NCBI GenBank assembly: GCA_011389745.1
Contig: JAABTQ010000017.1
Location: 1 to 60,539 of the forward strand
Direction of reading: 5' to 3'
DNA length: 60,539 nt
Origin: Desulfobacteraceae bacterium
GTDB lineage: Bacteria > Desulfobacterota > Desulfobacteria > Desulfobacterales > SKZT01
Part shown: positions 27,150-37,293 of the stretch, piece after piece
How positions within the stretch are numbered: position 1 is the first letter of the stretch
Layout: each line of letters opens with the position of its first letter
Notes under the pieces: generated by a model
Told to the model about the DNA's origin: nothing
Database searches by the model: none
What the model saw: the letters and a program-made list of their open reading frames with translations, nothing else
Made by a program: the position numbers and the translations under genes

Positions 27150-27404
27150 TTAGGGGTAGATCAGGCATTCTCCCTTTCGGGTCAATTTAAGACCTGAAGG
27201 TAAACCCTTACCATTGACCTGTTCCAAAATCCCTGCCTGAATCAGTTCTTCTATAGCCCGATAGAAAAATTCCCTTTCATAGACATTCAGTCGTTTGATC
27301 AGGTCGGCTATCCAACGGGCAGGTAGAATTTCACGATCTGTATCCACAAACGTTTTGAATTTATTCAAAATACATCTTTTGATATCTTTTTTGGCTGAAT
27401 CCAT
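27150..27404 (-). CDS. Small hypothetical protein, possible winged helix
   Basis: An 84-residue cytoplasmic protein starting behind AAAGGAGC at good spacing. The order of predicted helices (ILNKFKTFVD, ARWIADLIKRL, REFFYRAIEELIQAGILEQV) followed by a short hairpin (GLKLTRKGECLI) resembles a winged-helix fold, as in small DNA-binding regulators. No ligand or metal residues stand out. It is a single gene next to the divergent glycoside-active enzyme gene. Function not known; a regulatory role is inference from fold-like pattern only. Confidence 0.55.
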   Translation of the reverse strand: MDSAKKDIKRCILNKFKTFVDTDREILPARWIADLIKRLNVYEREFFYRAIEELIQAGILEQVNGKGLPSGLKLTRKGECLIYP

Positions 27405-27672
27405 TGGTAATTTGCTCCTTTGCCGGGTCAGAAAATGTCATTTATGTTAATGTTCATGTTTTAGAACTTATCCGGCGCATCAAATAGCTCAAATGTTTTA
27501 AAATCAGGTTACATTTTTAATAACATTTGGTTAGATTGTTCTTTTCATTACATACCTATAAATAGCCTTTTTGTTGTTGATCCCGGAAAAGGAAATTATT
27601 ATGATCATATTAGTTTTGGATTAAAATTTTATTAGAAACCTTCAGCAAATTTGATTATGGCAAATACCATTC

Positions 27673-30600
27673 ATGGGCGGATACCAGACCACATTAAAAA
27701 AACAGTTTTTTCTGTTCCTGATCATCATCGGGATCTGGATGCTTTGGTTGCCCAGACCTTTTCAGCATGCTTCACCGTCGGCCGAAACACCCCATAAAGT
27801 CCATATCGCCTTTGGTTTCCATGTCAATCTTTATCACTCCTTTCGCGGCGATACCAACGATGAAAACGGATTCGGCCAGGATACCCGTGTTATCCGTCAC
27901 ATCATAAAGGAACTGGACGGTTTTAACCGCAGAGGGATTCCTGTGAGCGCCACATGGGATTTTGACAACCTGTTTTCTCTCCAGGAGATTCTGCCCGCCC
28001 ATGCCCCGGATATCATCAGCGATATACAACGCCGGGTAAGGGAAAACAGGGATGAAGTGATTCTAATGTCCTACAACAACGGCATGATGTCTGCCATGAA
28101 TCATGAGGAATTCAGCATATCCATGCAGAGGGCCGTCACCAACGCGCAGGGAAGTGGGGTGCAGGACCTTTTCGGTCAGGTCCCCCGTGTGGTGCGACCA
28201 CAGGAAATGATGACCACACCCGGAAATTTTGACCTTTATCAAAGCCTGGGAATTCCATATGTATCCCTGTACTACAGCGCCACCCCATTCGACGCATTCC
28301 GGGTCTTCTCCAGGGAATTGACACCCACCGAGGCTTATAATCCAGTCCGTTACCACAATCCGGTTAGCGGTGAGCGGATTATTATCATGCCCACTTATCA
28401 CCCCGGCGATCTGGTGGAGCATATCAGCCTGCGGCACTGGGCGGAGAAGCTGCATAGGCTCCAGGCTGAAGGAGCAATCGACCGGGATGTTTTATTGTTC
28501 ATCAATTTCGATGCAGACGCTGAATTCTGGACCGGCGTTGACTTGCCCCGGCATCTCAAATGGCTTCCCAATACCGGTGGTCTTGGCCAATTGATTCATT
28601 CATTGGCCGATCTCAATTTTGTCACATTTTCCAAGGTAACTGAATATCTGGACAAACATCCTCCGGTCGGTACAATCCATTTTAGCCAGGATACCGCCGA
28701 CGGCAATTTTCATGGATATAATTCCTGGGCTGAAAAATCCTACGTGTCTGATTACTGGACCCGTATAGTCCGAAACCGGCGTGTCCATTGGACGGCTCAA
28801 AAGGTATTTGCCATCGAATATGGGGATGCCATGTCCCCTGAACTTGATAATCTGCTGGAAAGGTCATTTGAAATCCGGATGAGGGCGTTGTCCACCACCC
28901 ATTTCGGCCTGGCCACCCCTTTTCTGGCCCGGCAGCGGGAAGAGGTAATGGAATTTTTTCTGGAACAACTGGATGAGTGCACCCGCCTGATAGAGGCCCG
29001 GGTTTCCTCCCGGGCAGAATCGCTGATTCGAGAGGCTTCGCCGCCCCTTGTGGCCACCGTTCACGGCAGCCTGGTGGATACTTTCCTGCATGTGGAACAT
29101 GGTGACATCAACAATCCGTCAGGTGATCGCATTCTGGAGTTTACGCTGCCGACGGCCGGCCCGGATGGCAAACGCTATTTTCTTGCCGACACCAACGGAC
29201 GTATCCTTTCCGCCAATATTGAAAAAAAAGATCGATCTTTTGATGGGTCATACGACAGCGTTTCACTGCGGGTTAGTAAAAACCAGGCCATGCCCGACGG
29301 CATTTATTTTCTTTATACAGATGATTCTTTTGCTCCGCCCGTTTCAGATGAAAAGTTATTTGCGAGCCCCCACCTTCTTAAAAATGAATTTATCAGGGTC
29401 CATTTTGATGAAAACGGTCACGTTGCCGGGGTAATCCAGGATCGTACAGTACAACTGGAAGCAGAGAGTATGGTGCCGTTTATCATTCATGACGGGAAAC
29501 GCTATGCTCCGACCCCCTTGACCATTACTCCGGAAGAGACCGGAAATAACGGATTTGTTTCCGTGCGCATCCGGGGGCACTGGGAAGGCCCCCCGGGCAT
29601 TACCCGAAAACCGGGATGGGTAGACTACCGGTTTCGGCTGATAAGCGGGATTCCTTATCTTTTTATCGACGGGGAAGTCCGCTATCCGGACACCAATCGC
29701 CGGGACGTGATCTTTCCGGAAAAACCCATGCTCGCCCGCAAAATTGATATTGGATGGGAATCCGTTGCTCCTTTAGAACTCAGGTTTGCCGGCCGCGCCC
29801 AAAAAAAAGAACCCTTTTATATCCATAAGCGAAATTTTCTCGGTAAAGAAGATGCCTATGCCGTGGATTACTACCGCCACTCGCCCAAAAACCTGAATGT
29901 TGACGGCATCAATAACCACGTTACTTCGGAATATTCCGCCGTCACCACAGGGAATCGCGGCATGGCCATAGCCATGAACACACAGGTCAATGCCAACTTT
30001 GCCTTTTGTCCGTTTCAAATGACTCATTTACCGGATACCGATGAATTTGTTATTCGTGCCAATCCTTTCGGAACCTACCATGGCGACCAGATCATGCCGC
30101 CGACCATGGGCAATCGTTTGGGATATGAAGCCGTTCTGATTTCGGCTCCCCATCTTCACGGTGCCGGGCCGACCTATAACGGATATTCCGATCGGTTCGA
30201 ACTGATGATTACATTTTTTGAAGGTGACACTATTCCGGAAGATCTGAAACAGGATCTGATCGCCTTTGCCCGTAGGCCTGCAACAATCGGGACATCCAAT
30301 ATGGAAACTGCACGGAAAGAACCTCGGTCATTTCTGCCACCGGCCGGGTTTATTGCCCTTCCGTACCGCGATGGTATCCTTTTTCACTGGGAAACGGCCG
30401 GGTCGCCCGAGATGCAATATTGTATCCGATACAAGGCAATTCCAGGATCGCAGGAAAAGTCGTCCGTCACTACAGGCAGCACGATTTTTGTCAACACATC
30501 CGATTTCTTGCCTGCAGGCAGCCGCTTTGCTGCCACCATCGAAGCAGTGTATCCCGACGGCCGTTTATCAGAGCGATCCCCTGAAATTTTTTTCCATCCG

Positions 30601-30699
30601 GCCCAACAAACAAATCCATCCATAGACATTCCCCATGATTTTCTGGCCAAAATTCTCTGGGCCAACACCTCTGCGTGGATCAGGCATAATCTGCTTTGA
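27673..30699 (+). CDS. Large membrane-anchored glycoside hydrolase, GH38/GH57-like
   Basis: A 1008-residue protein with an N-terminal hydrophobic anchor (FFLFLIIIGIWMLWLP, residues 12-27). Residues 43-350 look like the barrel of the glycoside hydrolase/deacetylase superfamily used by GH38 and GH57 enzymes: HIAFGFHVNLYHSFRGD, VSATWDFDNLF, EVILMSYNNG and the acidic NFDADAEFW. A helical stretch (about 410-450) and a long beta-rich C-terminal part follow, as in alpha-mannosidases. A fibronectin-like tail (GSPEMQYCIRYKAIPG) closes the protein. Expected to act on glycans outside the cytoplasm; the exact substrate and family are not certain. It is monocistronic, without a clear ribosome site. Confidence 0.6.
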   Translation: MGGYQTTLKKQFFLFLIIIGIWMLWLPRPFQHASPSAETPHKVHIAFGFHVNLYHSFRGDTNDENGFGQDTRVIRHIIKELDGFNRRGIPVSATWDFDNLFSLQEILPAHAPDIISDIQRRVRENRDEVILMSYNNGMMSAMNHEEFSISMQRAVTNAQGSGVQDLFGQVPRVVRPQEMMTTPGNFDLYQSLGIPYVSLYYSATPFDAFRVFSRELTPTEAYNPVRYHNPVSGERIIIMPTYHPGDLVEHISLRHWAEKLHRLQAEGAIDRDVLLFINFDADAEFWTGVDLPRHLKWLPNTGGLGQLIHSLADLNFVTFSKVTEYLDKHPPVGTIHFSQDTADGNFHGYNSWAEKSYVSDYWTRIVRNRRVHWTAQKVFAIEYGDAMSPELDNLLERSFEIRMRALSTTHFGLATPFLARQREEVMEFFLEQLDECTRLIEARVSSRAESLIREASPPLVATVHGSLVDTFLHVEHGDINNPSGDRILEFTLPTAGPDGKRYFLADTNGRILSANIEKKDRSFDGSYDSVSLRVSKNQAMPDGIYFLYTDDSFAPPVSDEKLFASPHLLKNEFIRVHFDENGHVAGVIQDRTVQLEAESMVPFIIHDGKRYAPTPLTITPEETGNNGFVSVRIRGHWEGPPGITRKPGWVDYRFRLISGIPYLFIDGEVRYPDTNRRDVIFPEKPMLARKIDIGWESVAPLELRFAGRAQKKEPFYIHKRNFLGKEDAYAVDYYRHSPKNLNVDGINNHVTSEYSAVTTGNRGMAIAMNTQVNANFAFCPFQMTHLPDTDEFVIRANPFGTYHGDQIMPPTMGNRLGYEAVLISAPHLHGAGPTYNGYSDRFELMITFFEGDTIPEDLKQDLIAFARRPATIGTSNMETARKEPRSFLPPAGFIALPYRDGILFHWETAGSPEMQYCIRYKAIPGSQEKSSVTTGSTIFVNTSDFLPAGSRFAATIEAVYPDGRLSERSPEIFFHPAQQTNPSIDIPHDFLAKILWANTSAWIRHNLL

Positions 30700-30914
30700 C
30701 GCCTTGTTTCAGTATCTGTGGGGATGGATTGACAGTATTAACCAGTATAAATCCCGAAAAAAAGGCAAAAATTAAAGCCGGGACAAAATAATAAACACTA
30801 AAATTCAAAACGTCTTACAATATAAAATTCTGGCTATCGAATTAAAAACCATCATCTTTTTCCTTTCAATTATGAACCCTTTTGGATGAAAAAAAAGTGA
30901 AATCAACGATAAAA

Positions 30915-32450
30915 TTATTTGACGGATTTTGCCCGGTCCAGGTTTCTATACTGGATGGCCTCATAGATATGTTCCGAATTGATTGATTCTTCGGAGGAAA
31001 GATCCGCGATGGTTCGTGCAATCTTCAAAATGCGATTATAGGCTCTGGCTGAAAGTCCAAGCTTGTCGATTGCATTTTCCAACAGCTTTGATGATGTGTT
31101 ATTGATCCGGCAATATTTTTTGATATGACGGTTGCTCATTTGGGCGTTGCAGTAAATGTTGGTTCTCGCCAAACGTTTTGACTGGATTTTCCGGGCACTG
31201 GATATACGCTTTCGGATTTCAACTGATGGCTCCTGCAATGTCTTTGAAATAAGATCTCTATATTTGATTGCAGGAACCTCTATATGAATATCGATACGAT
31301 CGAGCAATGGGCCTGATATTTTGGAGCGATAGCGGTTGATTTGCATAAAATTGCATATACACTCATGGTTTGGGTCGGTAAGATATCCGCATGGACATGG
31401 GTTCATTGCAGCAACAAGCATGAAACTTGAAGGATATGTTATGGTGGTAGTGGCTCTGGATATTGTAACACGCTGATCTTCCAGAGGCTGCCGAAGGACC
31501 TCGAGGACATGAGTCTTAAATTCGGCAAGTTCATCTAAAAAAAGAACACCGTTGTGGGCAAGGCTCACTTCTCCAGGTTTGGGTATTCTTCCGCCGCCGA
31601 TCAGTCCGGCATCCGATATGGTGTGGTGGGGTGATCTGAAAGGCCTTTTGGTTATCAGAGCTTCGCCTTTATTTAGCAATCCGGTTACACTGTAAATTTT
31701 GGTGGTTTCGATTGCTTCCTCAAAACTAAACTCCGGCAAAATAGTGGGAACTCGTCTTGCCAGCATGGTCTTGCCGGAGCCCGGAGGTCCAACCATAATA
31801 ATGTTGTGACTGCCGGCGCAGGCCACCTCCATTGCCCTTTTAGCGTTTTCCTGGCCCATGACTTCTGAAAAATCAGTCTCATATTGAGCTTCATGATTAA
31901 AACAAGTTGTCTCTTCGGAGCGTTCCGGTTCGATTAAGGAGGTTCCCCGAAGAAACTCCACGAGTTGGGACAGCCTTTTCACCGGATAAACCTGGATGCC
32001 CTTTACAACTGCAGCCTCTTTGCGGTTATCATAAGGAACGATGATTCCTTTATACCCGGCATTTTTTGCAGTAATAGCCATCGGTAACGAGCCTTTAACC
32101 GGCTTGACTCGCCCATCCAGCGACAATTCTCCCAGAATCATGTATTGCATCAGTTCATCCTGAGGAATAATGCCGGACGCACACAGGATTCCCAAAGCCA
32201 CCGGAAGATCAAAACCGGTACCCTCTTTTTTGATGCCTGCCGGTGCAAGATTGACTGTGATGCGGTCATAGGAAAATTCATAGCCGGAGTTGTTGATGGC
32301 CGACTTGACACGCTCCTTGCTCTCTTTGACGGATGCTTCCGGAAGCCCTACAGTGGTAAAGGATGGAAGCCCGTGGGAAATGTCAACCTCCACCTCAACA
32401 GGATATGCGTCGATTCCGATGACAGCGCTGCTTAAAACTTTTGCCAGCAA
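30915..32450 (-). CDS. YifB/ComM family Mg-chelatase-like AAA+ ATPase
   Basis: A 511-residue protein with the three-part YifB/ComM layout: an N-terminal Lon-protease-like fold ([25 protein letters not shown]), a central AAA+ ATPase (Walker [12 protein letters not shown] near residue 217, Walker [12 protein letters not shown] near 295) and a C-terminal domain with the cysteine set [15 protein letters not shown] and [18 protein letters not shown]. ComM is a hexameric helicase that promotes branch migration during natural transformation; other YifB proteins are untested. It is a single gene. Confidence 0.93.
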   Translation of the reverse strand: MLAKVLSSAVIGIDAYPVEVEVDISHGLPSFTTVGLPEASVKESKERVKSAINNSGYEFSYDRITVNLAPAGIKKEGTGFDLPVALGILCASGIIPQDELMQYMILGELSLDGRVKPVKGSLPMAITAKNAGYKGIIVPYDNRKEAAVVKGIQVYPVKRLSQLVEFLRGTSLIEPERSEETTCFNHEAQYETDFSEVMGQENAKRAMEVACAGSHNIIMVGPPGSGKTMLARRVPTILPEFSFEEAIETTKIYSVTGLLNKGEALITKRPFRSPHHTISDAGLIGGGRIPKPGEVSLAHNGVLFLDELAEFKTHVLEVLRQPLEDQRVTISRATTTITYPSSFMLVAAMNPCPCGYLTDPNHECICNFMQINRYRSKISGPLLDRIDIHIEVPAIKYRDLISKTLQEPSVEIRKRISSARKIQSKRLARTNIYCNAQMSNRHIKKYCRINNTSSKLLENAIDKLGLSARAYNRILKIARTIADLSSEESINSEHIYEAIQYRNLDRAKSVK

Positions 32451-32551
32451 TATGCCTCCCGCAATAAAGGTTTAATCAGTATTCATCCTCATCAGGTCTC
32501 CTTGGTATATCCTGATGATTTTCAATTGAACCGGGGTGTTCTTCTTTTTAA

Positions 32552-33613
32552 CTACTTTTTTTCCTGGTCGAACAGCGCCTTTTCCATCGCAAGCACCTTT
32601 TCGCGATAAGGTTTATCTTTTTTTTCGCGGGGAACAACAATAGTGAAAGTTGCTCCCTTACCGGAAATGCTTGAAACCCTTATATCACCGCCCATATCGC
32701 GAAGAATTTTTTTGCAGGAGGCAAGGGATAAGCCGGACCCGTCTTTTTTAGTGGTAAAAAAAGGCTTGAAAATTTTGTAAAGATGCTCCGGATTGATGCC
32801 CTCACCCTGATCTTGAACCTGAACTTCACAATGAGTTCCTTTCCGTAAGGATCGGATCCGAATCTTTTGGCGAGGGGTGCTGAATTCCAGGGCATTTGTA
32901 AGCAGAATATCCAGCACCCATCCGATCTTGTCCACGTCAACCATTGATGGACATCCGGCTTCATCAAGGTCGCTTTCAATAATAACATCCGCTTGCCGGG
33001 CCTTTTCCCGATTTTTTGCGATTCTTTGCCGAATCAATTGGTTCAGGTCGCTTGATATCGCTCGGATTTCTTCCTGAGGAACATATGACGTCAGATTATC
33101 CACAAGGCGATCAAGTCTTTGCAGCTCCCCGTGAAAATTCAAGTCGAGTTCGGTGCAGGCGAAATTTCCTGCGTCCCTGGTCAACTTTTTAAGCGCTTCG
33201 ACGATGTTTTTGATTTCATATGCCATTGCCGATGCAGCCCTTCCGAGGACTGTGAGTTTTTCAGCCAGGATAAGCTTTTCCCCTTGCTTTTTTTGCCGCT
33301 CCACCAGCCATCCGACTAAAAAAGCGATCAAATTGAAAAAAACGATTTGGGTGAAAACAGCCGCTCCTCCCATGTGGGCACTCTCCGAAAGCAACATCTG
33401 GGGAGCGTAAATCAAGCTGATACAAATAGATACTGCCAGCGCAAATTTCAAACCGAACCAGAAACCGGCCAACAAAATGGGTATTGTGAAAAGCTCCCTG
33501 TGGATAATATGAATCTCCGTGCTTGCGTGTATGGGAATATAGTGCAAAGCCGCAATGATTGCGGTTAAAATAACAATTGCCGATATTTTCGAAGATTTTG
33601 CCGTCGTCTCCAT
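32552..33613 (-). CDS. Histidine-kinase-like protein lacking the phospho-acceptor His
   Basis: A 353-residue membrane sensor. Residues 10-105 hold four membrane helices; a helical linker follows, then a dimerisation-like helix pair and an ATPase domain with N-box (LLTNALEFS), G1 (QDQGEGI), F-box (FKPFFTTKK) and G2 (GSGLSLAS). In the H-box position the sequence is AMAYEIKNI, so the normally phosphorylated His is Tyr132. No response regulator gene lies nearby. It is 115 bases downstream of the copper ATPase on the same strand. It may bind ATP and act by contact with another kinase, or be inactive. A partial second copy lies at 49.9-50.4 kb. Confidence 0.8.
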   Translation of the reverse strand: METTAKSSKISAIVILTAIIAALHYIPIHASTEIHIIHRELFTIPILLAGFWFGLKFALAVSICISLIYAPQMLLSESAHMGGAAVFTQIVFFNLIAFLVGWLVERQKKQGEKLILAEKLTVLGRAASAMAYEIKNIVEALKKLTRDAGNFACTELDLNFHGELQRLDRLVDNLTSYVPQEEIRAISSDLNQLIRQRIAKNREKARQADVIIESDLDEAGCPSMVDVDKIGWVLDILLTNALEFSTPRQKIRIRSLRKGTHCEVQVQDQGEGINPEHLYKIFKPFFTTKKDGSGLSLASCKKILRDMGGDIRVSSISGKGATFTIVVPREKKDKPYREKVLAMEKALFDQEKK

Positions 33614-33728
33614 TTGGCTTCTCCCAATATATATTCAAGCATAAGCACTTTTCATGCATTGTCGAACAACTCTTTTTTAGCTGTCATGACCACAAACAAG
33701 CAACCTAAAAGTATGAAAAGATTTCGAT

Positions 33729-35831
33729 TCATTTGGCGATCCTAAGGAATCTCGCATTAATGGCAACGATCACCGTACTTAAGGACATAAGGACCGCCCC
33801 CATGGCCGGAGACAACAGGATGCCGTATGTATACAGGACACCTGCCGCAAGGGGTATGGCAAATATATTGTATCCCGTGGCCCACGCAAGATTCTGCATC
33901 ATCTTCCGATAGGTTGCCCGTGAAAGGCCTATAATGGCGACGGCATCTAAGGGATTGCTGTGAACCAGGATGATATCCGCTGTCTGGACCGCCACATCCG
34001 TTCCCGCGCCGATGGCGATGCCCACATCCGCTTGTGCCAATGCCGGTGCGTCGTTTACGCCGTCTCCGGTCATGGCCACAACCAACCCGCGCGACTGGAC
34101 CTCCTTGACCTTTTCGGCTTTGTCCCGGGGCAGAACCTCCGCAAAATACTCGTCCAGGCCGATTTCTTCCGAGACCCATTTGGCCACCAGATTGTTGTCG
34201 CCGGTGAGCATCATGCATTGAATGCCCATCTCCCTGAGTTTGGACAGGGCTTCCTTCGATTCCTCCCGAATGATATCCGCCAGGGCGATGGCGCCTATGA
34301 GTTCTTCGTCGATCAAGACAAAAACCACGGTTTTGCCCTGGGAATTAAATGTATCGATCCGCTCGTCTTTCATCGGTATATCGTTTTCCTTGAGAAAACC
34401 GGGGCTCACGACCTTGACTTCTCTGCCGTCCACCTTACCCTGAGCGCCTTTTCCCGGTATGGACTTAAAATTTTCCACCCTCGGCGGTTTTTCAACTGAA
34501 GCGACGATTCCCTTGGCGATTGGATGCTCTGAATGCATTTCAATCGCGGCGGCGTACTTGAGCAGCTCTTTTTCATCCGTCCCGTCTGCCAAAACAACGG
34601 TGTCGGTTACGCCAAATTCACCTCTGGTCAGGGTGCCCGTTTTGTCAAAGATAATCGCTTGGATGTTACGGCTTTTCTCAAACGCAGTCCGGTCCCGGAT
34701 GAGAAGACCGTTTTTGGCGGCAAGCGCGGTGGATACGGCGACCACAAGCGGTACGGCAAGCCCTAAAGCATGGGGGCAGGTGATCACCATGACGGTTACC
34801 GTCCGTTCCAGCGCGAAGGCGAAATCCTTGCCCATCAAGGCCAACCAAACGATCAGTGTGATCGCGCCTCCGGACAGGGCAATAATCGTCAGCCATAGCG
34901 CCGCCCGGTTGGCCAGATCCTGGCTTCGGGATTTGCTTTGCTGGGCTTGTTCGACCAGATCGATCACCTGGGACAGAAAGGAATCTTTCCCGGTTTTTTG
35001 AACTTCGGTGGTGATGGAACCCTCGCCGTTGATGGAGCCCCCGATGACCTTGGCGCCGGCCTGTTTTTCTACCGGCTTGGATTCCCCCGTCAGCATGGCT
35101 TCGTTGACCGAGCTTTCGCCTTCCACCACCTCGCCGTCGACCGGCACTTTTTCTCCCGGTTTGATCAGCACACGATCACCGGATTTAAGCTCTTCGATCG
35201 GCACATCCTCGGTGCTGCCGTCCTCCATGACCTTATGGGCGTCGGAAGGCATCAGCTTTGCTAGTTCCTCCAGGGCGCGAGAGGCCCCCATAACAGACCT
35301 CATCTCAATCCAGTGTCCCAAAAGCATGATGTCGATCAGCGTGGCCAGTTCCCAGAAAAACACCTTCCCGCTCAAGCCGAAAACCACCACGCTGCTATAC
35401 CCGTAGGCCGTGGCGATGGCGACGGCAATTAAGGTCATCATTCCGGGCTGTTTTTTTTGCAACTCGTCAAAGAGCCCTTTCAGAAACGGCCAACCGCCGT
35501 AAAAGAACACAAACGAGGAAAGCACCCACAACACATAGATATCGCCGGGAAAACCGAGCGCCTGTTTGAATCCCAGAAAAGTCTGGATCATCGGAGACAA
35601 GACCAGAATAGGCACCGTCGCACCCAAAGAGATCCAGAAACGTTTTCTGAAGTCGGCCACCATTTGGGCATGGTGATCGCCGCCCTTGTGGCCTTCGTGA
35701 GACTTGTTTTTTTTGTGATCACCGTGTTTCACCCCGTTATGGCCCTCATGCATCTCATGGCCTTCATGTTGGCCGGAGCTGCCCTTGGATGGATCACCTC
35801 CTCCGCGTTTGTGAGTATTTTCTTTTGCCAT
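33729..35831 (-). CDS. copB: Copper-translocating P-type ATPase, CopB type (CPH)
   Basis: A 700-residue inner-membrane pump that exports copper or silver. The N-terminus (residues 1-60) is His-rich (HEGHEMHEGH, GDHHA) in place of CxxC metal-binding domains. In order follow TGES (actuator), the membrane motif TCPHALGLAVP with CPH instead of CPC, DKTGTLTRGE (phosphorylated Asp), HP in SEHPIAKGI and [19 protein letters not shown] pumps are the IB-3 subgroup. The start ATG follows GAGGAGAAAGAAGC, 14 bases after the YHS-lactate dehydrogenase gene, so the two are an operon. Confidence 0.93.
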   Translation of the reverse strand: MAKENTHKRGGGDPSKGSSGQHEGHEMHEGHNGVKHGDHKKNKSHEGHKGGDHHAQMVADFRKRFWISLGATVPILVLSPMIQTFLGFKQALGFPGDIYVLWVLSSFVFFYGGWPFLKGLFDELQKKQPGMMTLIAVAIATAYGYSSVVVFGLSGKVFFWELATLIDIMLLGHWIEMRSVMGASRALEELAKLMPSDAHKVMEDGSTEDVPIEELKSGDRVLIKPGEKVPVDGEVVEGESSVNEAMLTGESKPVEKQAGAKVIGGSINGEGSITTEVQKTGKDSFLSQVIDLVEQAQQSKSRSQDLANRAALWLTIIALSGGAITLIVWLALMGKDFAFALERTVTVMVITCPHALGLAVPLVVAVSTALAAKNGLLIRDRTAFEKSRNIQAIIFDKTGTLTRGEFGVTDTVVLADGTDEKELLKYAAAIEMHSEHPIAKGIVASVEKPPRVENFKSIPGKGAQGKVDGREVKVVSPGFLKENDIPMKDERIDTFNSQGKTVVFVLIDEELIGAIALADIIREESKEALSKLREMGIQCMMLTGDNNLVAKWVSEEIGLDEYFAEVLPRDKAEKVKEVQSRGLVVAMTGDGVNDAPALAQADVGIAIGAGTDVAVQTADIILVHSNPLDAVAIIGLSRATYRKMMQNLAWATGYNIFAIPLAAGVLYTYGILLSPAMGAVLMSLSTVIVAINARFLRIAK

Positions 35832-35845
35832 GCTTCTTTCTCCTC

Positions 35846-36943
35846 TCAGATATCGAGTTCACCGATTATTTTTTTTAAAGTTTCTGCGGAAGTCCGTAGA
35901 TTGTGACGCTCGGCTTCATCCAGGTTTATCTCAATGTGCTTTGAAATGCCGTTTATGTTTAAAATGGTGGGTATGCTCAGACAAACATCTGATATGCCGT
36001 AGTAATTATTGATCAAGCTGGAAACTGTCAGGACACTGTTCTCGTCTCGCAGAATGCTGCCGGCAATTCGCTCGACGGCAAGTGCGATGGCGAAATTGGT
36101 GTGCCCTTTCCGACTGATTATTTCGTATGCCGCATTTTTTACCTGGCCAAAAATCTCATCCATTTCCTCAGGCGAGCAATTCCTTTCACAAGCAAAACAA
36201 TGTTTTTTTAAGGCCAAGCCGGCAATATTGGCCTGGCTCCAGACAGGCACCTCGCTATCACCGTGCTCGCCAATAATGTAGGCATGGACGTTACGGGGGT
36301 CGACCCGACAATGGCGGCTGAGCAAAAATCTGAAACGTGCGGTGTCGAGAGTGGTCCCTGATCCTATGACCCGATTCATGGAAAAATGAGAGACCTTGAG
36401 TGCAACATAGGTCAGAATATCCACGGGGTTGGATACGATCAGCAACGTTTTTGGTTCATGTGCCGTGATTTTGGGAATGATGTCCTTGAAAATTTCAGTG
36501 TTTTTGCGCACGAGATCCAGCCGTGTCTCACCCGGTTTTTGAGCCGCGCCAGCGGTAACGACAACAATATCCGCACCCTTGCAATCGGAATAATTCCCCG
36601 CGTAAATTCTTGTCGGTGAAACAAAGGAAAGGCCATGATTCAGGTCCATGGCATGGCCCTCGGCTAAGTCGGAGTCCAAGTCGACAAGGGCTATGGTTGA
36701 AGCAAGACTGCTCATCATAAGAGCAAAGCAGATGGTCGCACCCACCTGTCCGGCCCCCACAACAACCACTTTGCGGGTTTTCGAGAGTTCATTTTCCGGT
36801 ATATTTGAATATTTTTCCGGATTCCTCTCGAATTTCACCTTGCAGTCCTCGCTACAGAAAAAATACTCTTCCCCCATATACATGGTTTTTTGTCGAGCCT
36901 GTGCGTCCTCAATCTCCATACCGCAAACCGGATCTTTTGCCAT
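35846..36943 (-). CDS. YHS-domain / L-lactate dehydrogenase fusion
   Basis: A 365-residue cytoplasmic protein. Residues 1-46 are a YHS domain (DPVCGMEIED, FFCSEDCKVKFERNPEKY; Cys7, Cys30, Cys34), a metal-binding unit usually joined to copper ATPases. From residue 57 it is a full lactate/malate dehydrogenase: NAD loop VVVGAGQVGATI, substrate loop TAGAAQKPGETR (Gln135 indicates lactate rather than malate; Arg141 is the catalytic loop Arg), GSGTTLDTARFR and catalytic IGEHGDSEVP (His227). All catalytic residues are kept. One continuous frame without frameshift joins the parts, and the gene has its own ribosome site (GGGGAAGG). It directly precedes the copper ATPase. A copper-responsive or copper-protected lactate enzyme is inference. 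Confidence 0.85.
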   Translation of the reverse strand: MAKDPVCGMEIEDAQARQKTMYMGEEYFFCSEDCKVKFERNPEKYSNIPENELSKTRKVVVVGAGQVGATICFALMMSSLASTIALVDLDSDLAEGHAMDLNHGLSFVSPTRIYAGNYSDCKGADIVVVTAGAAQKPGETRLDLVRKNTEIFKDIIPKITAHEPKTLLIVSNPVDILTYVALKVSHFSMNRVIGSGTTLDTARFRFLLSRHCRVDPRNVHAYIIGEHGDSEVPVWSQANIAGLALKKHCFACERNCSPEEMDEIFGQVKNAAYEIISRKGHTNFAIALAVERIAGSILRDENSVLTVSSLINNYYGISDVCLSIPTILNINGISKHIEINLDEAERHNLRTSAETLKKIIGELDI

Positions 36944-37037
36944 AAGCCTTCCCCTTATTTAAGCTGTTTTACCTCACACCAGAGTTCGGACCAAAGCCCT
37001 CGAACAAAACCCTCCCTCAATTTTGGGGCATCCTGCC

Positions 37038-37245
37038 TACCTCTTTTGTCTATCAAGCCCAAAATTGTAGATACTTGCATTGGTAGCGCCAGTCAGCCAT
37101 CCGAGAATAATATCTCCACCAGCCCCATGGCCATCTCCCACCACGGAATATCGGTCCTGATGATGGATGTGACATCGATGCCGTGCATCAGGCTGTTGAA
37201 AAAAAGGATGCTCGCCTCTTTCCCCACTCTTTTAAAATCTATAAC
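37038..37245 (-). pseudogene. Frameshifted small membrane protein, DUF5676-like
   Basis: Two overlapping frames, joined by a one-base shift near 37110-37125, give a plausible C-terminal half of a small membrane protein: KEASILFFNSLMHGIDVTS, IPWWEMAMGLVE, then LGWLTGATNASIYNFGLD. The pattern (HGID, a Gly-rich helix, a terminal YN) is like DUF5676-type two-helix membrane proteins that often occur in copper-resistance clusters. No start codon region is preserved. Assignment from memory of the family is tentative. Confidence 0.4.
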
Positions 37246-37293
37246 TGATCAGCTTTTCCGTAATGCCGATATTGGTGGCGGCCATAAGCGTCA

